Assembly: GCA_013180625.2 (NCBI GenBank)
Contig: SNVD02004529.1
Coordinates: 124,001 to 188,000, forward strand
Direction of reading: 5' to 3'
DNA length: 64,000 bases
Origin: Boswellia sacra
Taxonomy: Eukaryota > Streptophyta > Magnoliopsida > Sapindales > Burseraceae
Positions 13,893 through 27,312 of this stretch are shown one piece after another. The first letter of the stretch is position 1; each line of letters begins with the position of its first letter. Both the position numbers and the translations under genes were made by a program. Below the pieces are notes generated by a model. The model was not told the origin of the DNA and ran no database searches. It was given only the letters and a program-made list of their open reading frames with translations.

Positions 13893-14548
13893 CACAACAT
13901 TTGTAACTATTAGTAAATAATCATATGTTTTTTCAGAGTTCTTGGTTCAACATTTGTAACAATCTGCTCCTAACATTTCTCTTCAAATCAAAAAATAATC
14001 TCGATACTAAGTTGAACCAAGAACTCTGAATAAATATTTTTGTTGTCAACACAATTTGAAAGCTACGCACACAAAGATAGCCAAGTTAAAATCTACATGT
14101 CAAAGCATAATGACAATATGCATATTTTAATGTGACATAAAAAAACAAATACACAATTGGCAACACACTTTCACAACTTATGCAAGCTTACATTTCTATT
14201 GTTTATACATTCAAACATTTGTAACTCATGCAAAGACAATGACTTAATCAATGTTATACTTTAGATCACCCAAAAATTCACACAAATATATATATTCATA
14301 ATATAAAGAAATAAATATCAATCCACTGATCACATCATAGTTAAATCATACAAGTAGTGAAATCAATCAAAATATATCATCATAACCAAATCTTATAGAC
14401 CTCTAAAAATAACTTATCTACATAAAAATATCATTGGATAAACAAAACAACATAAGCAGTCAATATACTCTACAAACTATTCACGTTATATACCACCCAA
14501 TGATAAATTAAGGTAAACAATAAAATATATAAGACATTCTTTGGCTTT

Positions 14549-15125
14549 AGATTATTGAGAATATTTATAATAAACTTAAATAATATAATCAAACAACAAG
14601 ATATTAAAGAAATAATAAAATATGAATTAGATTAATATATTAAATAGATAGAATAAATAAAGAGATAGAGTAAGAAATAAGTGGCCTGAGCACTTGGGAG
14701 GCATGTCGAAGGCATTGTACTAAAGTCAAAGAGTCCTCCCCTCGTGCGAGTCATATCGGTACTCAAGGGCTCCAAGATACAACCCAGTGTTCGCAGCCTA
14801 TCTTCTCAATGAGCACAATCACCGGAAGAACGTAACCTGTCTTTATATGTCGCGGTTGCTCAAAATCATAAAATACTCAAAGAATTTCATGTCCATGTTA
14901 GAACCTTTGAGACTCCTTTATATAGTAATCTCGTAGCTTAGTTAACTTACAAATTAATTCTTGTAACTCCCAAGCCATAAGTTCTTAATAAAAGTATGAA
15001 CGTTACAAATAATAAATATTGTAACATTCATGTTTTTATTATACTTGTAACGTATGAAATTAATCTCAAAATAAATATCGTAACTTATAATGTAAATGTT
15101 TATTTTAAACCTTTTATCTCCAACA
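14549..15125 (-). repeat. Full-length LTR copy of the deleted copia element
   Basis: About 577 bp ending CTCCAACA immediately before the GAACT duplication. The first bases read TATTGAG against TGTTGAG in the other copy, so the canonical TG end is mutated here. Confidence 0.8.
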
Positions 15126-15130
15126 GAACT

Positions 15131-18100
15131 AAAACATTTTTAAAGCACTCCAAATCTCAAAGATAACAGATAGCAATTGTCCATCATTTGGAATTTGTGC
15201 TGAGTGAGATGACTATTACATAGACATCGTCGGTTGACTGAAGTAACCATCACAAAGATAGATTCGTATGTATGCTGTGGCATCTTCATCGTGAGTGAAA
15301 GATAAAATGACATAAACAACCAAGAAATGATGAGGGCCAACAGCCCATTAACACCCTTGCAACTAACAAGATCAAGATACCACCACATTAACATTTCACA
15401 TATGTTTGGGCGTCCAAAATAGCACATGGGACTGAATTTGGAGGCTCTTATGGCAGTTGAAAGTGGGGGCCAGTTGCAGTGGCCCAACCCAGGTTCTCTT
15501 CCGCTTTTGCTTACGCTTTACCTAACAACATAATAGCAATTATAGGATTAAAGCTTTTCTAGAATTTGTGATGTGGAAGGAACATGTGCATTCGCTGGCA
15601 ATAACATTCTAATTCAACAAGCTTTGGCTCTACTTTCAGTATTTCACTCTACTTTAAGGGCCCATCACCATCAGTATTCATCTTTTCACTGCGTTGGTAT
15701 GCAATCGTAATGTATGTGGTAACAGATCCGAAGTAATTGGGAGTGGTCCGGGCGGTTGCATCGGTGGGTGGATGTCAAATAGACCGGTTGTTGCCTACAT
15801 TCGTCTTTATAGACCCTCCTAGAACCTCCAAGAACAAAATGGTACTTATACTATTTGTTCTTTTCCCCCTCAACTAGTTATCACTGTTTCTTCTGATTCC
15901 GCTCTGACTCCTTATCAAGTTCCTCGCACAAAACAAATGTGAAATGGCATTTTTATGGACTTAACAGGTCAGTCAAGTCTTGGCACATGTCGATAAATAC
16001 AAAGCAAAAAACAAAAGAAAACCACGACCCATGATTGTAATTTCAGCTTTTTATGTGTTAAATTAACCTAACCAAATAATTGGGATGGTTTCTATTGATT
16101 ACATACTCTGTCACCTTCGTATTGGGTGGTTGCTGGACCTTGTGCCCACTAGCGTTTGATTTTATTTAATTTTGGGGCCAAAGCTAATTGCTTTCGTTAA
16201 CTTTTAATGAAAAAAAAGTAGCATATAACAGCAACATGGTGTCCTCCTCATGAGGCATACCACATACATAACACATAAAATATATGTTTCACAATTTATA
16301 TGCAAAGCAAAAGTCCCTGAATTTGTACGACACCACCACAAGGCGAGCCCGTTGATTGAACCCATCACTCTGCTTTCTTCAGCCTTACAGGTGAAAGCTT
16401 TAAGCTTGTTTTGCTTCACTCTGCTTTGATTTAAAGTGGTTCTGTAAATTACAAGCAACAGACGATGCAGTTACTTTTGCAAAGCCTGTCTGTCATGCTC
16501 CCTATTGTTATTATTAATATTAATTTTTAATTGTCAGGTTCAGACTCTCGGGCTTTAAGGAATTGAAAGTGGTTAGTTAAAATAAAATCTTCAATCACGT
16601 GAAGAAACTTCCCCCTGCTACAACTAAAATTGATTAAACCTTGATTTATAAGTGTGAAATTTACTTTATAATACAATGTTTTTGATGGCAAGAACTCAAG
16701 CTCTTGATCGCCTCTCTCCGCTCCCAGTGCTTGGGGTTGATGGGGGTACAAAAATAAAATAACCTTGATGCCATCTCAACTTAATATACTTGAAATAACT
16801 ATAAAAAAAAAAAAGATCACATTATTTTTGGGTTTCTTTTGAGAAAAATCAAATTTAAAATCAAAATTTATTTTTTCCTTCTATTAAGCATGGCATTGTT
16901 GAATAAGATCTCAAATAATCGAATTATTTTATTAAACAAATTGCTAATACTAGACAATTGTTAAAAGAAATGTTACAAACATCTCACACACTGTTCTATA
17001 TAAATGTTATCTAATTTGGTGTCACCTAACTTATTGGTTTACTTGAAAGGAACAAAGATAAATACGAAACAAACGCCAAGGCCAAGCACCAGTAAGTGGC
17101 AATGGGCAAACACCCTTTTCAAGTCTTAGAAGTCACCTCATCCCTCACTCTCTCTCCCGATTGTCTAATTACCTCTACGACACATTCATCCCCTGTTACG
17201 TCTTTCTACTTAAATTGTATTAAATTTTATTTCTTGTTATTCAACAAACAAAATCAATGCCATCAACTTTGCTTCCTGGCCTTATCTGGTGGCTGTTGAG
17301 ACACCAAACTTTGTCTACTTCACTGATTTGATTTGATTTTTCTAATCGTGCCACCAAATCCAGCCAAATTTCCAAGTCATCTTATCCTTGATTCAATTAT
17401 TAATCTTCAATTTTGTTATTTTCCGTGAAGAGTCCACCCAAAATTACTCCGCCCCACCACATTGTTAGACTTTTGAAAGCATAAACTATCCATGTTTTCA
17501 TTCATCTCCCCTCACAAAAAAAAAAAAAATTACATTTCCCTGTTATTATATTCATGCGCCTGTGTTCCTGTACCTGAATTGATTAATACAGCCTTAAATA
17601 AATAGAAAAACTAATAAACAAACAAAAGAAACTCGTGTTCTTTAAATAAAAAAATATGCTAGAGAGAATTCTTCTGAAATAGTAAAAGTAGTAGCAAAAT
17701 TCTTACTATTTATTGTAGAAGCTGGACATTATCTTGATTCTGAATTGGGTTATAATTATAGAGTTGGGTAACGCAGGCAACTTTTTTAAAATAGCCATAT
17801 GCATCAATCATAGCACATCATTTAGTGGGACACTATTTCAATCAGCCCAAGCAAATGTTATTATTCAAACCTGAGCCACATTTGCCCTCCGCCTCCAACA
17901 TTCTCTCTTCTCAATACAATTCTGCTGAATGGACTGACCTTCCTACTATTATATGCTCCCACTCTTGAATTTCTCCCACGTGTTTGTGTGTATGAGCATG
18001 AAAGAAGTTTGAGAAAATTAAAAAAATATGTTGGGTTTAAGCGTGGAATGTGAAACTGTCAAGAGTTTTCTGAAATATGTATATCATGATTCTTTTTTAA

Positions 18101-18196
18101 CTATCAAATATTATCAGATATATCTATCAAATTCAATCGAATGTATATATAAGACATTATGGATATTATCAAATGTTATATGATACGTCTGATAGA
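15131..18196. other. Intergenic, no gene supported
   Basis: Several ORFs of 65-115 codons occur here (for example 15140-15487, 16204-16458 and 16527-16751, all minus). None has a recognisable domain, splice context or codon pattern. Simple A/T tracts are frequent. I see no terminal repeats delimiting an element. Confidence 0.4.
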
Positions 18197-18204
18197 GTTA
18201 TAAT

Positions 18205-18614
18205 TAGGGATAGCAAAAAAACCCGGATAATCTGGGTAAAAAATTCGGATGCGGAGATAATTTAAAAAAAAATCCGGGTGCAGTGCAGGTGCGGTATTGA
18301 AAAAAACCCCCCACCCGTACCACACCCGCATAATTCTAAAAAAATTAAAAAAAAAGTAGGAAAAAATTCGGGGAAATCCGGGTTTTTCCAGGTGAAAATA
18401 AAAGTGAAAAAAAATTCCGGAGAAATTCTGGTTTTTTTTCGGGTGAGGTGCAGGTGCGGTAATCTCAAAACCCGCAAATACTTGCACCCGGAAAAATCTG
18501 AAAAAAAATCCGGATTTTTCCGGGGACCGGGGATAAGATACAAAATCTGGGTGCGAAAACGCAAAACCCGCACCCACACCCGAATTTTATTACACCCAAA
18601 TTTTGTCATCCCTA
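18205..18614. mobile_element. 410-bp hAT-type MITE
   Basis: The ends are TAGGGATAGCAAAA at 18205 and the reverse complement of TAGGGATGACAAAA ending at 18614. The flanking octamers GTTATAAT and ATCATAAT match at 6 of 8 positions, consistent with an aged 8-bp target duplication. The interior is unusually rich in CCGGGT and ACCCGCA words beside A-tracts. This produces overlapping low-complexity ORFs on both strands, which I do not regard as genes. Confidence 0.75.
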
Positions 18615-18622
18615 ATCATAAT

Positions 18623-20703
18623 AGATAAATTTTTAAAAAAAATTTACTTTAATAAGCCTCTAATTTGAATTATTTTCAAAAAATTTTCAAGAAGTTTCAA
18701 CCACTCTGTTATGTCATTTTTACTTATGAATAATAAGAATAAATATTACAACGTAACGACGAAAATATTATTGTATTTAAAACTTTAGTCTGAACTGTTA
18801 CGAATTAAGACAAACAAATTTTTTTAGTATAGTACACGTGGTCGTTGTTGCACCGCGGCAAGGAATTTCTATAGTGTGACGAATGTGAATGACGACCGTC
18901 CTTTTCTGCTTGCCCACCGTCCAAGAGTTAAAAAGGTAACAGCGTGTCAAATCTGCCACGCATTAAAGATTCTTTATACGGCAATTACCAAAAGCACCCT
19001 CCTATTTTTCCCCAAATTACGGGAATACCCGTGACTGCCACTGTCAACAACGGCTAGTACCAGTAGTCAGCGGAGACATTGGCGCCTATTGCCGACCGTT
19101 TTGGTAAGAGGAAATTTCGTGAGAGTGAGTGATGGCATACTGTGCTGCTCATGTTTCTTGTATGATGGTTTAGGTCGTTTATGTCATGGTTTTGATGGTC
19201 CAATTTTATACAAGTTTATTTATGTGGGGGAAATTAGAGGCTGCACAAAGTCACAGCACAACGCCTCCCATTAAATGCAGATCCTAACAGTCTGGGAGTT
19301 GATTCAGTGCATTATTGTAACTAAAAATCTTGGTTCGTTGGTTTTTAATATTTAGGTTGATTCATCTTAAAAACTGTTATCTTATGGTTGAGTTCGAAGG
19401 TAACGGAATGTTCAGCCAACGAGGATATTGCATTAAACTAATCCAAAGATTCACAGTCACAACAGAGAATTTGATTAGAATATTTGGGAGCGAAAAAGCA
19501 TGCGGCGAAGGAAACCAAGTCATTAGCAACTAGTTAAACGTCAGAGTTCTAGAAGGTAAAGAAACCCAAGTAAAAACATTTTTGAAATTGTAAACAAATG
19601 GACAACCGAGTCATTTCACTACATCCCAAAATAATTAATGTTTTTTAATTTTAAAACTCCATTTTCGGCATTAATAAAGTTTTGATTAATTCTTAAATCG
19701 ATTTAAAATTAAATAGAGAATCACAAGGAGTTTCGTTTCCTTTTTTTTTTTTTTTTTTTGTTTTTGTAAATTTGTTCGGTTTTTGTCCTCTGCTCTTATT
19801 TGCCCTTTGACAGTTTTGTCACACCAGTACTTAAAAGACAGCATAAAAAGCAAGCAATAACAGCAGGGAAAGAGAGAGAGTCTACACAAAGAGATCTGAC
19901 AAACATGGGGTGAGACGAAAGCAAAAGCAAAAGCAAGGGCAGCTGGAGCTGTTTTCTGAAAGCTGCTAACCAAATTTGTATACTCCTGTTTTGAATTCTT
20001 CCGGTAAGCATTTTGATTCGTTATATGGGTAACCTTTTTGTTTAAAAATCCATGGCTGTATAAACCGGTTGCAAAGAAATAGTGTTTTTATGAGTCGTTT
20101 ATTAATTGATTATTTGTTCACGACTTTTTTCTCTGTCTTTTAAATAAATAAATTTCACTTAGCGATTGCTTGAGTTTGTTTTTTTTCTTTGATGATCAAG
20201 TAAAGTAAAACGTCGTTGATCAGATAATTGTTGTGCATAGTTGTCTGAACAGATTTGTGAATTTGTAATTGACTGAAACGTGTTAGCTTTCTCTGTTTAT
20301 TGATCAATTCTCGGTGTTTTTGTTTGATCACGCGCGCTGTCTCTGCCTTTGATCAGGTTATCTGCACAGATTTTAAGCGTAGGCGTTATTGGTTTTCCAG
20401 TTCACGATAATTGGAGTTGAAGCTTATTGATCAGGTAATTGACTGATGTTTCCACTATGTTCTCCAGAATCTGATCTCATCAGCTGTAAGTAATTTTGAT
20501 TAACCTTGACAATTGAATTTTTTGTGTTTTGTAGTCACAAGAATTGAAGGTACAAAGCTATTTGTTAGTATTGAGTTGGCTGGTTCGCCGGTTTATGATC
20601 ATACGTATCTGGTTCTAGATTGGATTCTTTATCTATTACCTGAATTGGTAGTTGCTTCAAGGGTCACAGTCTTGTGTGATTAGAATTGCACTTGGTTGGA
20701 ATC
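18623..20703 (+). other. Upstream and 5' UTR region of the NET1 gene
   Basis: Sequence to about 19850 is promoter-side and unremarkable. A likely 5' UTR exon ends at 20003 with donor GTAAGC. An acceptor (TTTTGTAG) near 20534 would give a 5' UTR intron, leaving a leader of about 170 nt before the ATG at 20704. This intron is inferred from splice motifs only. Confidence 0.4.
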
Positions 20704-23700
20704 ATGGCGACTGTGGCAGATTCTAGACGAATGTATTCTTGGTGGTGGGACAGCCACATAAGCCCGAAAAATTCAAAATGGCTTCAGGAGAATCTTACTG
20801 GTATTTCTTTGTTTCTTGACGGCTTGATTTTCATTTTTTGAGTTTGATGCCTGCTTTGCAGCCTTGTATCTCAGATTTATATATCGAAGTTGTCTTTTGA
20901 TAATTATAAAGGTTGTGGCATGAAATATTGTACTTCAAAGGCAATTACAAATTTAATTTTAAATTTTTAATCAACAAGACAAACTAGGCTTGTGAAAATT
21001 GAGTTTATTGTTTTAGTGGTCTTGTCTCTATCTTAAAATATATTCAGATTATCTGCACAATTTCACTTGTTAGTTCTATATTTTATTTTATTTTTTGGTC
21101 TATAAATCTGTGCCTTTGACTTGATACTGAAACTGTTCTTCTCTGGGACAGATATGGATGCCAAAGTCAAACAAATGATCAAGCTTATAGAAGAAGATGC
21201 AGACTCCTTTGCTAGGAGGGCAGAAATGTACTACAAGAAACGCCCTGAGCTTATGAAATTGGTTGAAGAGTTTTACAGAGCTTACCGTGCATTGGCTGAA
21301 CGATATGATCATGCGACCGGGGCACTTCGCCAGGCTCATCGGACAATGGCAGAAGCATTTCCCAACCAAGTTCCATTTGTTTTGGGTGATGATTCTCCTG
21401 CAGGATCTGTAAGTGAGGCTGATCCCCGTACACCTGAGATGGCTCCAGTACGTGCATTTGTTGACCCTGATGATTTGCAAAGTGATTCTCTGGGATTGTC
21501 TTCATCTCATCTCCATACTCTAAAAAGAAATGGAGCTTTTACTGATGAGTCTGATTCTGTAACAAGCAGAAGGGGTTTGAAACAGCTTAACGATTTCTTT
21601 GGCTCTGGAGAAGGGCGAGCTAGAAAAGGCCTCAATTTTCATGATGCAGAGGAGAAAGAACGAGCACAAAATAATGGAAGTATTGACCCCAAGGCTCGGA
21701 TCCCATCTGAGTCTGAGAGGGTAGGGAAAGCTGAGATGGAAATCTTAAATTTAAAGAATGCCCTTGCTAAATTAGAATCTGAAAAGGAATCTGGCTTACT
21801 TCAGTATCAACAAAGTCTGGAGAGATTATCCAATTTAGAGTTAGAAGTCTCTCGTGCACGAGAGGATTCCAAGGGACTTAGTGAAATAGCCAAAAATGCT
21901 GAAACTGAAGTTCAAACCTTGAAGGCAGCTCTTGCCAGATTGGAGGCTGAAAGGGAAGCTAATCTTCTTCAATACCGGCAGTGCTTGGATAAAATATATA
22001 ATCTGGAGAAGAATATCTCTCGTGCTGAAACAGCTGTTGGAGAACTTAATGAGCGTGCAAGCAAAGCTGAATTTGAAGCTCAATCTTTAAGGGAAGACCT
22101 TGCTAGGGTAGAAGCTGAAAAGGAGGCTGCTCTTGTTAAATATGAAGAATGTTTGAAGAAGATATCTGATCTAGAGGATAAGTTGCTGCATGCTGAGGAA
22201 GATGCCAGAAGGATTGGTGAGGTGGCTGATAAAGCTGAAAAAGAAGTTGAAAGCCTGAAACAAGCACTTGCAAAACTAAGTGATGAAAAAGAAGCTTTGG
22301 CTTATCAGTATCAGCAATGCCTTGATACAATTTCTAATCTGGAGCATAAACTTGCATGTGCAGAAGAGGAAGCCCAAAGGCTGAACTCTGAGTTAGACAA
22401 TGGGGTTGCAAAGTTAAAGGTTGCAGAAGAAAAGTGTCTTCTGTTAGAGAGATCAAATCAGACACTGCACTCCGAGTTGGAGTGCACGGTACAGAAAATG
22501 GGAAGTCAAAGTCAAGAACTAACGGAGAAGCAGAAGGAGCTGGGGAGACTTTGGACTTGCATACAGGAAGAGCGATTGCGATTCGTGGAGGCTGAAACTG
22601 CTTTCCAGACTCTGCAGCATTTGCACTCACAATCTCAAGAAGACCTGAGATCTTTAGCTGCAGAACTCGAGAATAGAGCTCAACTTTTAAAGGACATGGA
22701 AACCCGTAATCATTCTTTACAAGAAGAAGTTGATAAGGTAAAGGAGGAGAACAAAGGCTTGAATGAGCTAAACTTATCTTCATCTTTGTCGATTAAGGAT
22801 TTGCAAGAGGAGATTTTAAGCTTAAGGGAGACAATACAGAAACTTGAAGCAGAAGTTGAACTTCGAGTGGACCAAAGAAATGCTCTCCAGCAAGAAATTT
22901 ACTGTCTGAAAGAGGAACTGAATGAACTTAACAAGAAACACCAGGCTATGATGGAACAGGTAGAATCAGTCTCCTTAAATCCAGAGAACTTTGGATTGTC
23001 TGTGAAGGAATTACAGGATGAGAACTCAAAGCTAAAAGAGGCCTGTGAGTGTGACAGAAGTGAAAAGGTAGCTCTTTTGGAGAAGCTGGAAATCATGGAG
23101 AAACTCCTTGAGAAAAACGCCCTTCTAGAAAACTCCCTTTCAGATTTGAATGTTGAGTTAGAAGGTGTTAGAGAGAAGGTGAAGGCTTTGGAAGAAGTCT
23201 GTCAAAATCTGCTGGGAGAGAAATCTACTCTTGTTGCTGAGAAGGAAACACTGATTTCTCAGTTGCGTATTGCAACTGAGAATTTAGAGAAGCTCTCAGA
23301 GAAGAACAGCATTCTGGAGAATTCACTTTTTGATGCTAATGCTGAACTTGAAGGATTGAGGGTAAAATCGAAGAGCTTAGAGGATTCATGTATGTTACTT
23401 GATACTGAGAAGTCTGGCCTGATCATTGAGAGAGAAAGCTTAGTTTCTCAGTTGGATGATGTTCGGAAAGTTTTGGAAGATTTGGGGAAAAGATATGCAG
23501 AATTAGAAGAAAGATACTTCGGTCTGGAGAAAGAGAGAGATTCTACACTTAGAAATATAGAAGCACTACAGGTTTCCTTAAATACTGAGGAGCAAGAACA
23601 CGCTAGCTTTGTCCAGTTGAGTGAAAACCAGTTGGCTGGTATGGAATCGCAAATCCGTTTATTACAAGAAGAAGATCATCGCTGGAAGGAAGCATTGGAA

Positions 23701-25660
23701 GAGGAACTATACAAAGCTGTGGATGCTCAAATTGAGTCTTTCGTCTTGAAGAAATGTGTACAAGATCTGAAAGAAAAGAATTTCTCCCTCATGTTTGAGT
23801 GTCAAAAGCTCCTAGAAGCATCCAAATTTTCAGAGAAACTTATTTATAATTTGGAGCATGAAAATATTGAACAACAGGACGAGATGAAATCCTTAGTCAA
23901 TCAAATTAAAGTACTGAGAGTTGGGCTCTATCAGGTATTAAAGACTCTTGAAGTTGATGCAGACCATGACTGTGAAGCTAACATTGAACAAGACCAGACA
24001 CTTCTAAACCTCATACATTCCAAACTTAAACAGATACAAATATCCCTTTCAAAGGCCCTGGATGAGAATCAGCAGCTTGTCACTGAGAACAAGGTTCTTT
24101 TAACTTTGCTTGGGCAACTGAAACTAGAGGCAGAAAATCTTGCAGCGGAGAGGAACACCCTTCATCAGGAATTTGGAATCCAGTCTGAGCAGTTCTTAAT
24201 TTTGCAGAGTGAGGCCCAACAACTTGCAGAGACTAATCAGGAAATGAAATTGAAACTAGTGGAGGGAGACCACAGAGAGAAAGTTTTGAAGACTGAGTTG
24301 GAGGAACTGCACAGGCTGCTGCTGGACTTGCAAGAGGCACACCAGAATTTACAAGAGCAGAACTGCAAGGTGCTTGACGAGAAAAAATTATTGATGAGGA
24401 AAGTCTTTGACTTGGAGGAAGAGAGACGTGAACTAGAAGAGGAGAACTCTGCCATCTTTGCTGAAACACTATCTCAAAGTACCCTTTCTCAGATTTTCAA
24501 GGAAATTATCTCCGCAAAATTTGTGGAGACAATGGAGCTGAGTGAAAATATGGAGAATCTTTGTTGTATCAATAATGAACTAGAGGAGAAGGCAAGACTG
24601 ATAGAGGGGAAATTAGAAGGTGCACAAACAGAAAATTTGCACCTCAAGCAGTCATTAGAGAAGTCAGAGAAGGAACTGGTTTCTGTTAGATGTGTCACTG
24701 ATCAGTTAAACTGTGAATTTGCTAAAGGAAAGGATCTTTTGTCTAAAAAGGAAGATGAGCTTTTGGTAGCAGAAAAGATGCTGAGTACAATACAGAATGA
24801 GAGAACAGAGTTGCATAAAACAGTGGAGGATCTGAAGTGCAAGTATGATGAGGTTAATATGATTCAGGAAGATCAGAGGAAGCAGATTCTGAAACTATCC
24901 GAAGACCATGATCACCAGATTAACGAGAACAGTTGCCTTCATGAAGCAAATCTGAAGTTGGAGGCTGAACTGGGGAAGTTGGTTGAGGAACTGGAAGAAA
25001 GCAAACATAGGGAGGAAAGATTGAATCATGAACTACAAAAAGGAAGAAACGAGGTTGAACTGTGGGAGACTCAAGCTGCCACATTCTTTATTGAACTGCA
25101 GGTCTCCACTGTCTGTGAGTCATTGCTCGAAGAAAAGACTCATGACCTTGTCAAAGCATGTGAGACTCTTGAAGACGCAGGTAATACCAAAGATATGGAG
25201 ATTGACCTATTGAAAGAAAGAGTTAGCACCTTAGAAGGTGAAAATGGAGGACTAAAAGCTCAATTGGCTGCATCTGTTCCAGCTGTCATTTCTTTGAGGG
25301 AGTATGTAAGATCTCTTGAGAATCATACTCTTGGTCATAATGCAGACAATGAAGAAGCAAAGGTAATGTCCATTTATTCGAAAATGATTTTGTTTTATTC
25401 AAATGAAGTTCTCTGCGTAATGATTTGAACTTGTTTTAGTCTCCCAATTGCCTTGTATATTACACTTTGGGTTTCACAGAATTGAAGACAAAAATTATGC
25501 TGTTCGAAGTTTGCTTCTGTTTCAACCTCCAAATGCTTAACTTTAACTTTGAATTAATATCTATGTAACCAATTACTATTATGTCCTTAATTGTTTTCTC
25601 TTCTTTCCCCTTTTAGATGTATATCCATAGTGCTAACTCCATACATATTTTTATATATAT

Positions 25661-25702
<42 letters not shown>

Positions 25703-27312
25703 TTAACGTCTTGTTCTTTTTACAACAATTTGCAATTCTTTAATTTGACAAAGCCTTTCAGAATTTTAGTTGAATTTATGTTTGCTTTTGTGGTGCTTCA
25801 TCAAATTCTAGAGCCTACCGGGCTTTTTGCAATTGTTTTCTTACACTCAACTTCTGAAAGAAGTATGGTTTTTGCATTTGTTTTCCTCGGTCAAGCCCTC
25901 ATTATTTCATTTACTAAATTATTTTGTAATATTTAAAGTCAGAATTTTGTCTAAAGAATAAGCTATTTCTTATTCAGACCTTATCAGTACGGATGGATGG
26001 TCTACCTTGGTGTTTGGAAGTTTCTAATTATTCAGTTTGCTATGTCAACTTCACTTTGGCATCAGATGTCTGTAATTAATGGCTTGAATTCTGCTTGTTC
26101 CAGGATACTGATTTGACAAGTAACCCAGAAGCTGAAAGCTGTCAGCAAACAAGTGAACATCAAATTGCTGCTGTGCCAGATGGTTTCTCAGACTTGCAGG
26201 ATTTGCAAATGAGAATTAAAGCTATTGAAAAGGCAGTAATAGAGAAGGAGCGGCTTGCTCTGCTGGAAAACTTAAATGTCAATTCAAAACTAGAAGCTGC
26301 TATGAGACAGATTGAAGAGTTAAAATGTGGAAGTATATCACGTCAAGGGAGTGGTCGAAGAAACAAGCATGTGGGTCAGAAACATGAACAGGAGAAACTG
26401 GGCAATGGGTTTAGTAACAATCTCAAACTGCAGAAACAAACACCTGAAATCTCTGAAGAGGGGAATGTAGTGATGACAAAAGACATTATGCTTGATCAAG
26501 TATCTGAGTGTTCATCCTATGGGAAAAGCAGGAGAGACAATTTAGAGACTGATGATCAGATGCTCGAGTTATGGGAAACCACTGACCAGGGTGGCAGCAT
26601 TGATCTGAAAGTTGGAAAAACTCAAAAGGTGGCAACTGCATCTACCGAGTACCAGCAGATAAAATCAGTGAAGCAACGCAAAAGTAAAAATCCCTCTATA
26701 GAATCGCTAGTTGAGAAGGAATTGGGGGTCGATAAGTTAGAGATCTCCAAGAGATTTTCAGAGTCTCAAAAAGAAGGAAGCAAGAGGAAAATTCTTGAAA
26801 GACTTGATTCTGATGCACAAAAGTTGACAAACCTTCAAATCACTGTGAAAGATTTGAAAAGGAAGGTAGAGATTTCCGAGAAGGGTATAAAAGGAAAGGG
26901 AATCGAGTATGATACTGTTAAGGAGCAGCTAGAAGAAGCTGAGGAGGCCATAATGAAGCTGTTTGATGTTAATCGTAAGTTGATGACAAATGCTGACGAT
27001 GGTTCTTTGTCCTTTGATGACAAATCGGCAATGGGATCAGATGAGAGTGGGAGTGTGACGAGGCGCAGAATTTCAGAGCAGGCAAAAAGAGGGTCTGAAA
27101 AACTTGGGCGGTTACAGTTGGAGGTTCAGAAAATACAGTTTTTGTTGTTGAAACTTGATGATGAAAAAGAAAGCAGAGGAAGAACCAGAATCACGGAGAG
27201 GAAAACAAGAGTACTTCTGCGGGACTATCTTTATGGCGGGACAAGGACCAGCCAGAAGAGAAAAAAGGCACAGTTCTGTGCTTGTGTGCAACCTCCCACA
27301 AAGGGAGATTGA
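20704..27312 (+). CDS. NET1: NETWORKED1-type actin-binding coiled-coil protein (NAB/KIP1 domain)
   Basis: NET proteins bind F-actin through an N-terminal NAB domain and tether it to membranes; NET1A marks plasma membrane and plasmodesmata. Coding exons are 20704-20800, 21152-25362 and 26104-27312, with GT/AG borders, totalling 5517 nt (1838 aa). NET1A-type proteins are about 1700-1800 aa. The NAB domain (about residues 10-95) shows [20 protein letters not shown], then [20 protein letters not shown] across the first intron, and [18 protein letters not shown]. Nearly everything after residue 190 is heptad-rich coiled coil. The first coiled-coil stretch contains about four related repeats of 50-60 aa built on ALAKLExEKEA and QYQQCLxxISNLE. 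The C-terminal end ([12 protein letters not shown], then CVQPPTKGD) is a conserved NET1 tail. The third exon has no start of its own; it joins in phase 0. No defects seen. Confidence 0.95.
25665..25699. repeat. (AG)n microsatellite in the second NET1 coding intron
   Basis: An uninterrupted AG dinucleotide run of 35 bp inside the intron 25363-26103. Likely length-polymorphic; no functional inference. Confidence 0.95.

Larger units (their letters stand above)
13661..15125 (-). mobile_element. Internally deleted Ty1/copia-type LTR element
   Basis: The element runs from TGTTGAGAATA to CTCCAACA and is flanked by the 5-bp duplication GAACT (13656-13660 and 15126-15130). One LTR is near full length (14549-15125). 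The other keeps only its first 232 bp (13661-13892) before a deletion joins it to about 650 bp of non-coding interior. The LTR shares its middle block (CCTAAAGCCAAAGAGTCCTC and GGGCTCCAAGATACAACCCA) with the copia LTRs at 47.2 and 55 kb. Orientation is inferred from that similarity. No gag or pol remains, and no clean primer site is seen beside 14549. Confidence 0.85.

Noticed and set aside
15140..15487. 115-codon minus-strand ORF
   Set aside because: No known domain, no splice-supported extension, and it is isolated in AT-rich intergenic DNA.
18176..18628. Three overlapping ORFs of about 115-133 codons, Phe/Pro-rich or Lys-rich
   Set aside because: They fall within the low-complexity hAT MITE and span its ends.
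22334..22783. 149-codon antisense ORF within NET1, and other antisense ORFs of 60-126 codons
   Set aside because: Shadows of the coiled-coil coding sequence on the opposite strand. No recognisable domain.
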